DNA from: Gracilibacter sp. BRH_c7a
GTDB taxonomy: Bacteria; Bacillota; Desulfitobacteriia; Desulfitobacteriales; Syntrophobotulaceae
Assembly: GCA_001516055.1 (NCBI GenBank)
Contig: LOEZ01000086.1
Span: 1 to 51,559, forward strand
Length of the DNA stretch: 51,559 nt
Direction: 5' to 3'
Below are positions 1-7,800 of this stretch, piece after piece. The first letter of the stretch is position 1; every line of letters starts with the position of its first letter. The notes under the pieces were generated by a model, which saw only the letters and a program-made list of their open reading frames with translations, made no database searches and was not told the origin of the DNA. A program made the position numbers and the translations under genes.

Positions 1-200
1 AAGTCGTTGCGACGGAACACGATGTTCCTAGTGTCGTGCCTGCCATGGACGGCATAAGGCACGACCGACGTCCATGGATGCGTTAAGGCCTTAGATGGCC
101 TTAACGAGTGCCGCGGTGCCATGGATGGCAAGGAGCGGCGAATACTGCTTTGCGGGAAGGTAAGTCGTTGCGATGGAACAAGATGTTCTTAGTGTCCTGC
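1..200. repeat. Cluster of five palindromic hairpins with flanking direct repeat
   Basis: Five hairpins stand side by side: GGAACA/TGTTCC at 14-28, GTCGTGCC/GGCACGAC with inner TGCC/GGCA at 33-65, CGTTAAGGCC/GGCCTTAACG at 81-106, GCCGC/GCGGC with inner TGCC/GGCA at 110-139, and GGAACA/TGTTCT at about 175-189. The outer 39 bases (1-39 and 162-200) are a direct repeat with four mismatches. The order is roughly mirror-symmetric about the third hairpin. No coding frame is evident. It looks like a dispersed intergenic repeat of the BIME type; the left side may be cut by the window edge. Confidence 0.6.
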
Positions 201-252
201 AATCACAAAATATTCAGAAATAAACATCTTTAATATTTTTGATTAAAAATTA

Positions 253-333
253 TTGACAAAAGTCTATTGCAAATGTTACTCTCTTTTTAGGGATGGAAAA
301 CGTTTTCTGAAAACGTTTGCGGAAAACGTTTTT
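253..333 (+). promoter_or_regulatory. Promoter-like region and three tandem LacI-type operators
   Basis: TTGACA lies at 253-258, with a weak -10 (TGTTACT, about 274-280). Downstream are three copies of an AAAACGTTT-type palindrome, with central CG at 301-302, 314-315 and 327-328, spaced exactly 13 bp apart. A CG-centred palindrome is the normal LacI/GalR-family operator, so the adjacent regulator probably represses its own operon. The middle copy also fits a CcpA cre site fairly well (TGAAAACGTTTGCG), so catabolite control is an alternative. Confidence 0.6.
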
Positions 334-393
334 GGAGTAAACAAACGGGAAAGCGGAATATTATTTAAAAAGGGGGAATAAGACAGTCAGATA

Positions 394-1389
394 ATGGTAA
401 CTATCAAAGACGTTGCAAAACATGCCAATGTTTCAATCACAACTGTTTCTAGAGTACTTAACCAAACTGAACATAGCGTCAATTCTGAAACAAGAGAAAG
501 AGTTCTCAACGCCATTAAGGAATTGAGGTTTTATCCCAATGCCATGGCTCGCGGACTTCATCTTAATAAAACCAAGACTATTGGTTTAATTGTTCAAGAT
601 ATCTCTAACCCATACTATCCTAGCATAGTTCGTGGGGTGGAGGACGCTGCTCAAGAACTAGGATACACAGTAATACTTGCTAATGCTTATCGTTCTAGAG
701 AAAGAACTACAAAATATCTAAATGTACTTAGAGAAAAAAGAGTTGATGGAATAATATTTACAGGCGGTGGAGCAGTTAAAGATGCAGCAGAAGATAATTT
801 CTTCGAACGCAATCCTGTCTCAACCGTTGTAATCGGCAAGTCTTTCAATGCCAAAATACCTTCAGTCCAAGTCAATAATGTTCAGGCATCCCGGGAAGCG
901 TGCGAACATTTAATTCGGCAAGGACATAGGCAAATAGTAACCGTTACCGGACCAGAAGATTCCACTACAGCTATTGATCGGCTCGAAGGCTATCGACAGG
1001 CTTTGATGGCTAATGGGATAGACTATAGAGAAGAGTTAGTCCTAAGGTGCAACTTTGAATTTGATGAAGGATACAAGGCTGTAGAAAAATTTCTTGATGT
1101 AAGTAATGATAAGGCAACCGCTGTTTTTGCCCAAAATGACATGATGGCCATTGGAATCATGAAAGCGCTTCAGGAAAAAGGACTCAAAGTACCCGAAAAT
1201 GTCGCAGTTATCGGTTTTGATAATATCCCGCTTGCTTCATTTGTAACTCCTATGCTGTCCACAGTAGCTGTACCAATTTACGAACTAGGAAGAACTGCAA
1301 TGAGAATCATGTCTGACCTTCAATCTGGTCACGAAATTTCAAGAATTACAACACTTCCGACAAAGCTATTGTTAAGGCAATCCTGTTAA
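394..1389 (+). CDS. LacI family transcriptional regulator
   Basis: A 331-residue LacI/GalR repressor. The N-terminal helix-turn-helix (residues about 3-25, TIKDVAKHANVS...TVSRVLN) is followed by the hinge helix (PNAMARGL) and a periplasmic-binding-protein-like effector domain (about 60-330) starting TIGLIVQDISNPYYPSI. The length is normal. The ATG start puts the HTH at the usual position, but the G-rich ribosome site (372-378) is about 15 nt away, longer than ideal. Three operators lie just upstream and the creatininase and aldolase genes follow on the same strand, so it is the likely local regulator of the catabolic cluster. The effector is unknown, probably a sugar or sugar-acid-like ligand. 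Confidence 0.9.
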   Translation: MVTIKDVAKHANVSITTVSRVLNQTEHSVNSETRERVLNAIKELRFYPNAMARGLHLNKTKTIGLIVQDISNPYYPSIVRGVEDAAQELGYTVILANAYRSRERTTKYLNVLREKRVDGIIFTGGGAVKDAAEDNFFERNPVSTVVIGKSFNAKIPSVQVNNVQASREACEHLIRQGHRQIVTVTGPEDSTTAIDRLEGYRQALMANGIDYREELVLRCNFEFDEGYKAVEKFLDVSNDKATAVFAQNDMMAIGIMKALQEKGLKVPENVAVIGFDNIPLASFVTPMLSTVAVPIYELGRTAMRIMSDLQSGHEISRITTLPTKLLLRQSC

Positions 1390-1416
1390 AAGAATTAATA
1401 ATGGAGGTAGACACAC

Positions 1417-2274
1417 ATGGTTATGAGACATAATCTTCTGGAATGTGCATTTACAGATGCAATCGAATGGTTCAAAAAAACTGATACTGTAATGGTACCT
1501 GTCGGCAGTTGCGAAAAGCATGGTGCTCATGTTCCCCTCGGAACAGACAGCTTTACAACAATCAACGTTGCTGAGAGAGCTGCTAAAATAGCTGATTGCC
1601 CTTACACTCCTCTTATGCCTTTCGGCTATTCTCCTCATCACATGGGAAGATGCGGAGAAGGTGCTGGTACAGTAACACTCTCTGCTGATACTTATCGTGC
1701 AGTTCTTACTGATATTGCTCGCAGTTTAATCTATCATGGTGCTAATAAAATTGTCTTCGTTACTCATCATGGTTCCAACACCAAACCAATTGACGAATTT
1801 ATGCGTCAAATCCGTTATAAATATGGTGCTTTTGTGGCATTCTATAAAACACCAACTGAAAGAGAATGTGAAGTTGTTAAAGGTATTTTGGAAGGACCTC
1901 CTGAAGAAACACCAGGTTGGCATGCTGGCGAAATGGAAACTGCTCAAATGATGGCACATGACATGAGTCTTGTTGACATGAGCCGTGCTGTTAACGACAG
2001 AGCACATGCTCCTAAGTGGATGGGTGACAAGTTCTCCAAAATTGACGGAACCATCACTGTTAAATTCGGTGGATCCGAAAACATCTATGTACCTATGGAA
2101 CATCATGAGTACAGCGACCATGCTACAATCGGAAATCCTTTCCGCGGTACTCCTGAAAAAGGCATTGCTCTTTTCGAAAAAGAAGCAGAACATCTTGCTG
2201 CTTTCATTGAAGAAGTTAGAAAGTTCCCATTCAAAGTCAAAGACGAAGATCGTCAATTCCCAGAAAGAGCATAA
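1417..2274 (+). CDS. Creatininase family protein, copy 1
   Basis: A 285-residue member of the creatininase/amidohydrolase family, metal-dependent enzymes that open cyclic amides or cleave formamide-type bonds. Family metal-binding signatures are visible: EKHGAHVPLGTD near residues 33-44, THHGSN near 115 and HAGEMETA near 170. GGAGGT precedes the ATG at the right distance. It follows the LacI gene by 27 nt and precedes the aldolase gene, so it is probably in their operon. A second copy at 12365-13222 differs at only about 18 residues. The true substrate is not creatinine for certain; the context (aldolase, sugar isomerase-like, RidA) suggests a step in degrading an imported acid, lactam or lactone. 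Confidence 0.85.
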   Translation: MVMRHNLLECAFTDAIEWFKKTDTVMVPVGSCEKHGAHVPLGTDSFTTINVAERAAKIADCPYTPLMPFGYSPHHMGRCGEGAGTVTLSADTYRAVLTDIARSLIYHGANKIVFVTHHGSNTKPIDEFMRQIRYKYGAFVAFYKTPTERECEVVKGILEGPPEETPGWHAGEMETAQMMAHDMSLVDMSRAVNDRAHAPKWMGDKFSKIDGTITVKFGGSENIYVPMEHHEYSDHATIGNPFRGTPEKGIALFEKEAEHLAAFIEEVRKFPFKVKDEDRQFPERA

Positions 2275-2296
2275 AGTAAAAAAAGTGTCCTTGCTA

Positions 2297-2329
2297 GGTG
2301 CAACCCGGGGTTCTCCCATGGGTTGTACC
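2297..2329. other. Intercistronic hairpin
   Basis: GGTGCAACCC (2297-2306) pairs with GGGTTGTACC (2320-2329) with one G-U pair, with a second G/C-rich pairing possible inside the loop. There is no U tract, so it is not a classical terminator. It lies between the creatininase and aldolase genes and could protect the upstream message from exonucleases or modulate downstream expression. Confidence 0.45.
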
Positions 2330-2355
2330 AAGAGCGGACCTATGGAGGGTATTTA

Positions 2356-2955
2356 ATGAACATTGACATGAACGTCGTAAACAAATTGCGTAAGGATCTT
2401 GAAGAAGTCAGTAAAAAAATATTTGCTCGTGGTCTTACATCAGGCCAAAGTGGAAATCCAAGTGCCCGTGTTCCAGGATATCCTGATCAAGTACTTATTA
2501 AGGCCAGTGGCAAATGTTTTGGTGATGTCTGTGAAAATGATTTTGTATTAGTAGATCTCGACGGTAATGTTCTTGATGGAAATGCACGTCCTTCCAAAGA
2601 GGTAAAATTCCACTGTGGAATTTATAAAGTACGACCAGAAGTCAATGCTATCGTACATGGACATTCCCCTTATGCAACTGCATATGCAACTGCAAAAGGT
2701 GAGATGCCTGTTGTTACTGCCGCAGCCGAAGCGGGTCTCAATAAAGTTGGGATAGTCGGATTTGCACTGCCAGGTTCTGATGAGCTTGCTGAGATGGTAA
2801 TCAAAGTATTTGATGAAGATAAGACACTTAAAGCGGCTGTCTTAGATAAACATGGATTCGTAACTCTTGGAGATGATATCCATAAAGCTTACTATCTTGG
2901 AGATGTCCTTGAAGACAATGCCAAAACAGCATCAATAATGGCTTCATATAAATAG
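2356..2955 (+). CDS. Class II aldolase/adducin family protein
   Basis: A 199-residue protein of the class II aldolase family (fuculose-1-phosphate aldolase type), metal-dependent lyases that split phosphorylated sugars or decarboxylate keto-acids. It shows GQSGNPSARV near the N-terminus, the SKEVKFH stretch with the catalytic-type Glu, the HGHSPYA zinc-binding pair, and a later DKHG histidine. The ATG at 2356 is chosen over an in-frame upstream one (2323) because GGAGGG sits 6 nt before it. It is the last gene of the LacI-creatininase-aldolase run and is followed by a terminator-like hairpin. The substrate is unknown. Confidence 0.85.
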   Translation: MNIDMNVVNKLRKDLEEVSKKIFARGLTSGQSGNPSARVPGYPDQVLIKASGKCFGDVCENDFVLVDLDGNVLDGNARPSKEVKFHCGIYKVRPEVNAIVHGHSPYATAYATAKGEMPVVTAAAEAGLNKVGIVGFALPGSDELAEMVIKVFDEDKTLKAAVLDKHGFVTLGDDIHKAYYLGDVLEDNAKTASIMASYK

Positions 2956-2985
2956 TGGAACGATAAAGTATCGCAGTATATAAGA

Positions 2986-3021
2986 GTTCAGGATACTGCT
3001 AATTTCATTAGTATCCTGAAC
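2986..3021 (+). terminator. Hairpin terminator after aldolase gene
   Basis: A perfect 12-bp stem (GTTCAGGATACT with AGTATCCTGAAC) has a 12-nt loop and is followed by GTTAAAAATTTTTAT, an imperfect U-rich tail. It separates the LacI-led operon from the next genes. Confidence 0.6.
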
Positions 3022-3167
3022 GTTAAAAATTTTTATCTAATATGTCAGAATCTTAAAAAAATACTTGTATTCAGACTAATATCACAAATTTTTATATAAC
3101 GATAGCGATAATTTTTTATTTATACTAGTTCATGCATGTTTTGAATACGGGTAAAGGAGGAAAATCA

Positions 3168-4085
3168 ATGCAAGGTTCGATGTACGAGTACATGAAAATT
3201 GGAATCGTTCACTTTAAAGCTTTTCCGGAATGTGTAAATGGAGTAGGCCCTTTTGAGGAAACAGTAAGCAAACTATGTGAGGATGATTTTTTTACCGCTA
3301 TCGAAATGGGTACTATTAAAGATGTTCAACAGCGACAAGAGGTGAAAAAATTACTTGACCAGTCCGGATTGGAGGTCGTCTACGCTACCCAACCTGTAAT
3401 GTTTCCAAACAAACTTAGCCTAAACCATTTGGATAATGGGGAGAGAAACAAAGCGATTAAAGCGGTGTTCAACTGCTTAAAGGAAGCTTATGATATCGGT
3501 GCTACAGCTGTCAGAATTCCTGCTGGTAAAGATCCAGGTCCTGAAAAAAGAGAAGAGGCTAAAAAACTTTTAATAGACTCATTCTCTCAAATCTTGGAGA
3601 AAGCAAAAGAATACGGCAATCCTCTTATTACTTTAAAAATATTCGATAGAGATATTGATAAAGAATCTTTGATAGGACCAGCTCCAGATGCCTTAGAGAT
3701 TGCTGAAGCCCTCGCACCTAGTTATGATAGATTTGGCTTACTAACGGATCTTTCTCATTTTCCTCTCTTGGGAGAAGAGATAGAATATACGCTTACTACC
3801 TTGCAAAAGTATCTGAAAGCTTTTCAGATAGGGAATTGTGTTATGAAAGATCGCCTTAATCCAATGTATGGAGACTTGCAGCCGAGATTTGGAGTACCTG
3901 GTGGAGAAGTAGATATGTTGATGGTCAGCAAATATTTCAGGACGCTAGCCGATCTTAATCTCATTGGTAAAGAGACAAGGCCTGTAATGAGTGCGGAAGT
4001 CCGTCCTTTGCTAGCCGGGGAAACTTCAGAAATCGTCATCGCCAACACCAAACGCGTCTATAAGGAAGCTTGGGCGCTGGCCTAA
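3168..4085 (+). CDS. Sugar phosphate isomerase/epimerase-like TIM barrel protein
   Basis: A 305-residue protein of the xylose-isomerase-like TIM barrel superfamily (AP endonuclease 2 fold), which includes sugar epimerases, isomerases and dehydratases. Visible barrel landmarks are FFTAIEMG after the first strand, AVRIPAGKDPG, LLTDLSHFPLLGEE (metal-site Asp/His region), and GDLQPRFGVPGGEVD near the C-terminus. The ATG at 3168 is preferred over one at 3132 because AAAGGAGG lies 7 nt upstream. It is separated from the next gene by 24 nt, so the two are probably co-transcribed. A carbohydrate or sugar-acid isomerisation role is inferred; no specific subfamily was recognised. Confidence 0.7.
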   Translation: MQGSMYEYMKIGIVHFKAFPECVNGVGPFEETVSKLCEDDFFTAIEMGTIKDVQQRQEVKKLLDQSGLEVVYATQPVMFPNKLSLNHLDNGERNKAIKAVFNCLKEAYDIGATAVRIPAGKDPGPEKREEAKKLLIDSFSQILEKAKEYGNPLITLKIFDRDIDKESLIGPAPDALEIAEALAPSYDRFGLLTDLSHFPLLGEEIEYTLTTLQKYLKAFQIGNCVMKDRLNPMYGDLQPRFGVPGGEVDMLMVSKYFRTLADLNLIGKETRPVMSAEVRPLLAGETSEIVIANTKRVYKEAWALA

Positions 4086-4109
4086 AAATGTTAGACAGGA
4101 GTGAAATCG

Positions 4110-5336
4110 GTGGCCCACAAGTCTATTGCAATTATCGTAACAGCAGATACCAAAGAAGCTGAAGCAAGGTTTTTGAATGAATATATCGAGGCTCAGGGGT
4201 TTAATGCTCCTGTTATAGATGTTAGTACCAGGCACCCTCATGATTATAAAGTAGCCTATTGTCGGGAAGATGTATGTAAGTTAGGAAATGTAGAGTATAA
4301 AGATTTATGTAACTTACGCAGAGATAATATGATGAAAACAATGGGTGAAGGTTCGGCGAAAATTCTGCTGGATCTTTATGAAAAAAATGAATTAGCCGGG
4401 GTTTTAGCAGTTGGAGGAAATCAAGGTACCGCGATCGCTTCCATAGCTATGCGTGCTCTCCCTATAGGAGTACCAAAGCTCATTGTTTCAACGGTTGCTT
4501 CTGGGTATGTTAGACCCTATGTAGAATATAAAGATATTATTATGATGTTCTCAGTCTCAGATATTCTCGGTGGAGCAAATACTGTCAGCAGGACAATCTT
4601 AACTAATGCGGCTGGCGCTGTTATGGGGATGGCTCAATATGGTCAGCCTCTAACAAGAGGAGATAAGCCGGTTATTGCTACCACTGCTTTTGGAAATACC
4701 GATGCAGCGGTCAATCAAGCTAGGGTGATACTGGAGGAGAAAGGATATGAAGTAATTGCCTTTCACGCCTCTGGAGCAAGTGGATCTGCAATGGAGTATC
4801 TGATTGAGCAGGGATATGTTCAGGGAGTATTAGACATAACCACTCACGAACTCCTTGGAGAGGTTTTCGGAGATGACATCTATACTCCTTTAAGGCCTAG
4901 ACTAGAAGAAGCGGGCAAGAGAGGAATACCTCAAGTTATTGTTCCAGGTGCAATTGAGTATTTCTGTTTCGGCGGACCTGATACTGTACCGGAAAAATAT
5001 TTAAACAGAAAGACCCATTACCATAATCCATACAATACTAATATACGGGTTACCAAGGAAGAAGCAGAGAAGACCGGAGAAGTTATGGCCCAGAAACTTA
5101 ATAAAGCTAAGGGCCCGGTAGTTGTCCTGATTCCAATGAAAGGGTTTTCCGAGAACGGTAGAGAGGGAAATGTACTGTATGAACCTGAAACGGATGAGGT
5201 ATTCGTTAAGTCTCTAGAAAAACACATAGATTCTAGAGTGAAGATTATCAAAATTGCTGCCAACATAAACGATAAGGAATTTTCTGATAAGGCAGCTCAA
5301 ATAATGCATGATCTTATGTTAGAAGTACAGAAATAG
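4110..5336 (+). CDS. Tm-1-like ATP-binding domain protein (UPF0261)
   Basis: A 408-residue UPF0261/Tm-1-like protein, a two-domain family of unsettled enzymatic function, found in plants as the Tm-1 resistance protein N-terminal half and in bacteria in catabolic clusters. The start IAIIVTADTKEAEARFL, the GVLAVGGNQGTA turn, STVASGYVRPYVEYKDI, and the C-terminal HETTH-like region VLDITTHELLGEVFG with PGAIEYFCFGGPDT match the family pattern. GTG at 4110 has AGGAG 8 nt upstream; an in-frame GTG at 4101 overlaps that site and is less likely. It lies between the TIM-barrel and dehydrogenase genes, and is probably part of the same degradation pathway. Confidence 0.8.
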   Translation: MAHKSIAIIVTADTKEAEARFLNEYIEAQGFNAPVIDVSTRHPHDYKVAYCREDVCKLGNVEYKDLCNLRRDNMMKTMGEGSAKILLDLYEKNELAGVLAVGGNQGTAIASIAMRALPIGVPKLIVSTVASGYVRPYVEYKDIIMMFSVSDILGGANTVSRTILTNAAGAVMGMAQYGQPLTRGDKPVIATTAFGNTDAAVNQARVILEEKGYEVIAFHASGASGSAMEYLIEQGYVQGVLDITTHELLGEVFGDDIYTPLRPRLEEAGKRGIPQVIVPGAIEYFCFGGPDTVPEKYLNRKTHYHNPYNTNIRVTKEEAEKTGEVMAQKLNKAKGPVVVLIPMKGFSENGREGNVLYEPETDEVFVKSLEKHIDSRVKIIKIAANINDKEFSDKAAQIMHDLMLEVQK

Positions 5337-5394
5337 CTTTACATGTTCTTATGGAAAATATATTACTAAAAAATAATTATCTAGGAGGTAAAAC

Positions 5395-6468
5395 ATGAGT
5401 CACGTAATTCCTGAAAAAATGAAAGCTTTAGTTTTATTTGGTAAAGATGATTTTCGTGTTGTAAATGATAAGCCTGTTCCCAAGCCAGGTCATGGTGAGG
5501 TCTTAGTAAAAGTTGAAGCATGTGGTATCTGTGGAACAGATGTTAAGATTATTACCAAAGGTATGCCTAAAATGCCACCATATGGAGAATTTACTCAAGG
5601 ACACGAATGGACAGGCACTGTTGTTGCGCTTGGTGAAACGGTTGATGAATTTGAGGTTGGTGACAGAGTAGCTATTGAGGCTCACAAGGGATGCGGCCGT
5701 TGTCAGAACTGTATCGAAGGATTATACACAAGCTGTTTAAACTATGCTCAAAAAGGTCAAATAGCATCCGGAATGACTCGTGACGGTGGTTTTGCAGAAT
5801 ATGCCGTTCATCATATTAATGCCATTTACAAGATCCCTGATAACGTTGACTTTGTACAAGCTACTTATGTAACTACTCTAGGTTGTGCTCTATGGGCACT
5901 TGATACGAGTGGCGGGTATATAGCTGGAGACACAGTGCTCATTACCGGACCTGGTCCGATAGGTCTTTCTATGGTACAAGCCTGCAAATCCGTTGGAGCA
6001 GAGAAGATTATTCTAGTTGGAACCAAAAATGACAGATTAGAAATTGGTAAGAGTGTTGGGGCTACCCATACAATCAATGTAAATGAAGTTGAAGATCCTT
6101 TAGCTGCTGTAATGGAAATCACTGGTGGTCGTGGTTGTGAAAGAACCTATGAATGTGCCGGAAATGATTCTTCCTTTGATCTCTGTCTGAAATCAACCAT
6201 GCGTGGTCACGTCATGACTCTGGTTTCTTTCTATAAGCAACCGGTTACTGCCGCTTTTGATTATGCAGTGCTTAACGCGATTAGCATTAAGACTGTTCGT
6301 GGAGAAGGTGGAAACAACTGTAAGAGAGCACTCTCTCTAATGAGCCAAGGTAAAATAGATACCAGCCGTATCCTTACTCATACCTTCCCCTTGGATGAGT
6401 TTGCAACAGGGTATGATTACTTTGTCAACAGAAAAGACGGAGCTATGAAGGTTGTCATCACTCCTTAA
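5395..6468 (+). CDS. Zinc-dependent medium-chain alcohol dehydrogenase
   Basis: A 357-residue medium-chain dehydrogenase/reductase similar to sorbitol, threonine and galactitol-phosphate dehydrogenases. The GroES-like N-terminal half has catalytic-zinc residues in CGICGTD (about 43-49) and GHEW, and the structural-zinc cysteines in GCGRCQNCIEGLYTSC. The NAD(P)-binding Rossmann fold begins at GPGPIGLSMVQ (about 185). CTAGGAGGT precedes ATG by 7 nt. It probably oxidises a polyol or hydroxyacid in the pathway encoded upstream. The sequence does not settle which alcohol it uses. Confidence 0.85.
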   Translation: MSHVIPEKMKALVLFGKDDFRVVNDKPVPKPGHGEVLVKVEACGICGTDVKIITKGMPKMPPYGEFTQGHEWTGTVVALGETVDEFEVGDRVAIEAHKGCGRCQNCIEGLYTSCLNYAQKGQIASGMTRDGGFAEYAVHHINAIYKIPDNVDFVQATYVTTLGCALWALDTSGGYIAGDTVLITGPGPIGLSMVQACKSVGAEKIILVGTKNDRLEIGKSVGATHTINVNEVEDPLAAVMEITGGRGCERTYECAGNDSSFDLCLKSTMRGHVMTLVSFYKQPVTAAFDYAVLNAISIKTVRGEGGNNCKRALSLMSQGKIDTSRILTHTFPLDEFATGYDYFVNRKDGAMKVVITP

Positions 6469-6478
6469 GTTATAGATA

Positions 6479-6527
6479 CTTCCCCCGAGAGAATATCATA
6501 GTGCTACCTCAAACCTTTCGGGGGAAG
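6479..6527 (+). terminator. Hairpin after dehydrogenase gene
   Basis: CTTCCCCCGA (6479-6488) pairs perfectly with TCGGGGGAAG (6518-6527). The loop is 29 nt and the tail (ATTAATTACTTTC) is only moderately U-rich, so efficiency is uncertain. It closes the 3168-6468 gene run. Confidence 0.5.
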
Positions 6528-6552
6528 ATTAATTACTTTCATTGAAAAATTT

Positions 6553-6561
6553 TGTTATAAT
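6553..6561 (+). promoter_or_regulatory. Extended -10 promoter of transporter operon
   Basis: TGTTATAAT at 6553-6561 is a consensus extended -10 element; no good -35 stands 17 bp upstream. A symmetric GAAAAAGTTTTTC at 6592-6604 lies just downstream and could be an operator. The leader to the TctC gene is about 155 nt. Confidence 0.5.
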
Positions 6562-6722
6562 AAATCAAATAGTACGTACATACATGCAATAGAAAAAGTT
6601 TTTCATCCAGATCATTTGAACTGGAGAAAATATTAAAAAAAAATAAAGGAGGTCATTTTCGCAAGTTAACTAAAAATTAAAAGGGGACAACTAGTATTTA
6701 TTAAAATTTAGGAGGGGAAACC

Positions 6723-7730
6723 GTGAAAACAAGTAAAATTATGGTTATCGTACTCACAGTACTATTGGCGATTACAATGTTGGCAGGATGTAGTAGTACA
6801 CCTGCAGAAAAACCACCTGCAGACCAACCAGTAGAAACAACATTCCCAGAAAAATCAATTGACTTGACCATTCTTTTCGGTGCCGGTGGTGCGGCTGACG
6901 TAATTGGTCGTAAGCTTGCTGATGGAGCTGCTGAAAAACTTGGGAAGCCAATAGTTGCCAATGTTAGAACTGGTGGCGGTGGAGCTGTTGGTTATCAGTA
7001 TGTTCTTGGACAAGATCCAGATGGTTATAACATAGTATGGAACTCAACTTCTATCTGTGTTACCTATCATCAAGGGAATATGCCAGCAGATCAAGACTTC
7101 AGTGCTTTCAGAGGAGTTGCTAAAATATCAGAAGAAGCAAGTGCAATAGCAGTGAAAGCTGATGCTCCTTGGAAGAACCTAGAAGAGTTTGTTGCCTATG
7201 CTAAAGCTAACCCTGGAAAAGTCACAGTTGCTAACAGTGGCGTTGGTTCTTTTAATCACCTGACTGCAGCAGCTATTGAAGATGCCCTTGGAGTACAATT
7301 CAAACATATCCCTCTAGACAGTAAAGAAAGTGTTACTGCCTTACTGGGTGGTAGAGTCGATGCTATGGTCAACATGGCTTTTGATGCTATTCCTCAGGTA
7401 GAAGCCGGTGAAATGAGAGCTCTTGCTATTGTCGGAACACAGCGTATAGATGCTATGCCAGATGTCCCTACAATGAAAGAACAAGGTTATGATGTTGATC
7501 TTCTCATGTGGAGAGGTATCGCTGTTCCTAAAGATACTCCTGACGAAGTTGTTCTTAAGTTACAGGATGCTTTCTTAGAATCAGCAAATAGTGATGAATT
7601 CAAAGAGTTTGCCAAGAAATATTCATTAACCGTTGCTCCTACTACAGGTGCTGAGTTTGATGCGTATATGGCAGAACAAGATAAGATGATTGCTGATCTT
7701 ATGGAAAAAATAGGTCTTAAGAAACAATAG
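6723..7730 (+). CDS. tctC: TctC-type tripartite tricarboxylate transporter binding protein, copy 1
   Basis: A 335-residue extracytoplasmic solute receptor of the tripartite tricarboxylate transporter (TTT) family. The signal peptide ends in a lipobox (LAGC, Cys about 23), so it is anchored outside the membrane. The Bug/TctC fold is recognised by TILFGAGGAADVIGRKLA, TGGGGAVGYQYV, VANSGVGSFNHL and FRGVAKISEE. The start is GTG with GGAGGGGAAACC upstream. It delivers a carboxylated compound to the TctA/TctB permease encoded at 9043-11081. A paralogue lies at 11281-12261. The ligand cannot be read from the sequence. Confidence 0.9.
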   Translation: MKTSKIMVIVLTVLLAITMLAGCSSTPAEKPPADQPVETTFPEKSIDLTILFGAGGAADVIGRKLADGAAEKLGKPIVANVRTGGGGAVGYQYVLGQDPDGYNIVWNSTSICVTYHQGNMPADQDFSAFRGVAKISEEASAIAVKADAPWKNLEEFVAYAKANPGKVTVANSGVGSFNHLTAAAIEDALGVQFKHIPLDSKESVTALLGGRVDAMVNMAFDAIPQVEAGEMRALAIVGTQRIDAMPDVPTMKEQGYDVDLLMWRGIAVPKDTPDEVVLKLQDAFLESANSDEFKEFAKKYSLTVAPTTGAEFDAYMAEQDKMIADLMEKIGLKKQ

Positions 7731-7744
7731 TTCTTAAATACAAC

Positions 7745-7786
7745 AAGAGGTGGGCTGCTTTAGCCCGCCTCTTCTCTGAGTTTTTT
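7745..7786 (+). terminator. Attenuator or partial terminator after tctC
   Basis: AAGAGGTGGGCT (7745-7756) pairs with AGCCCGCCTCTT (7762-7773) with one G-U pair, and T6 occurs 8 nt later. It lies in a 70-nt gap inside the transporter gene run. Such a position usually lowers permease expression relative to the binding protein. Confidence 0.65.
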
Positions 7787-7800
7787 CTAAGGAGGAATTA

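Noticed and set aside
1726-2331. 201-residue minus-strand frame opposite creatininase gene
   Set aside because: It is a shadow of the creatininase codons, without ribosome site.
3094-3120. LacI-type operator before the TIM-barrel gene
   Set aside because: ATAACGATAGCGATAAT is only weakly symmetric and does not match the operators at 295-333.
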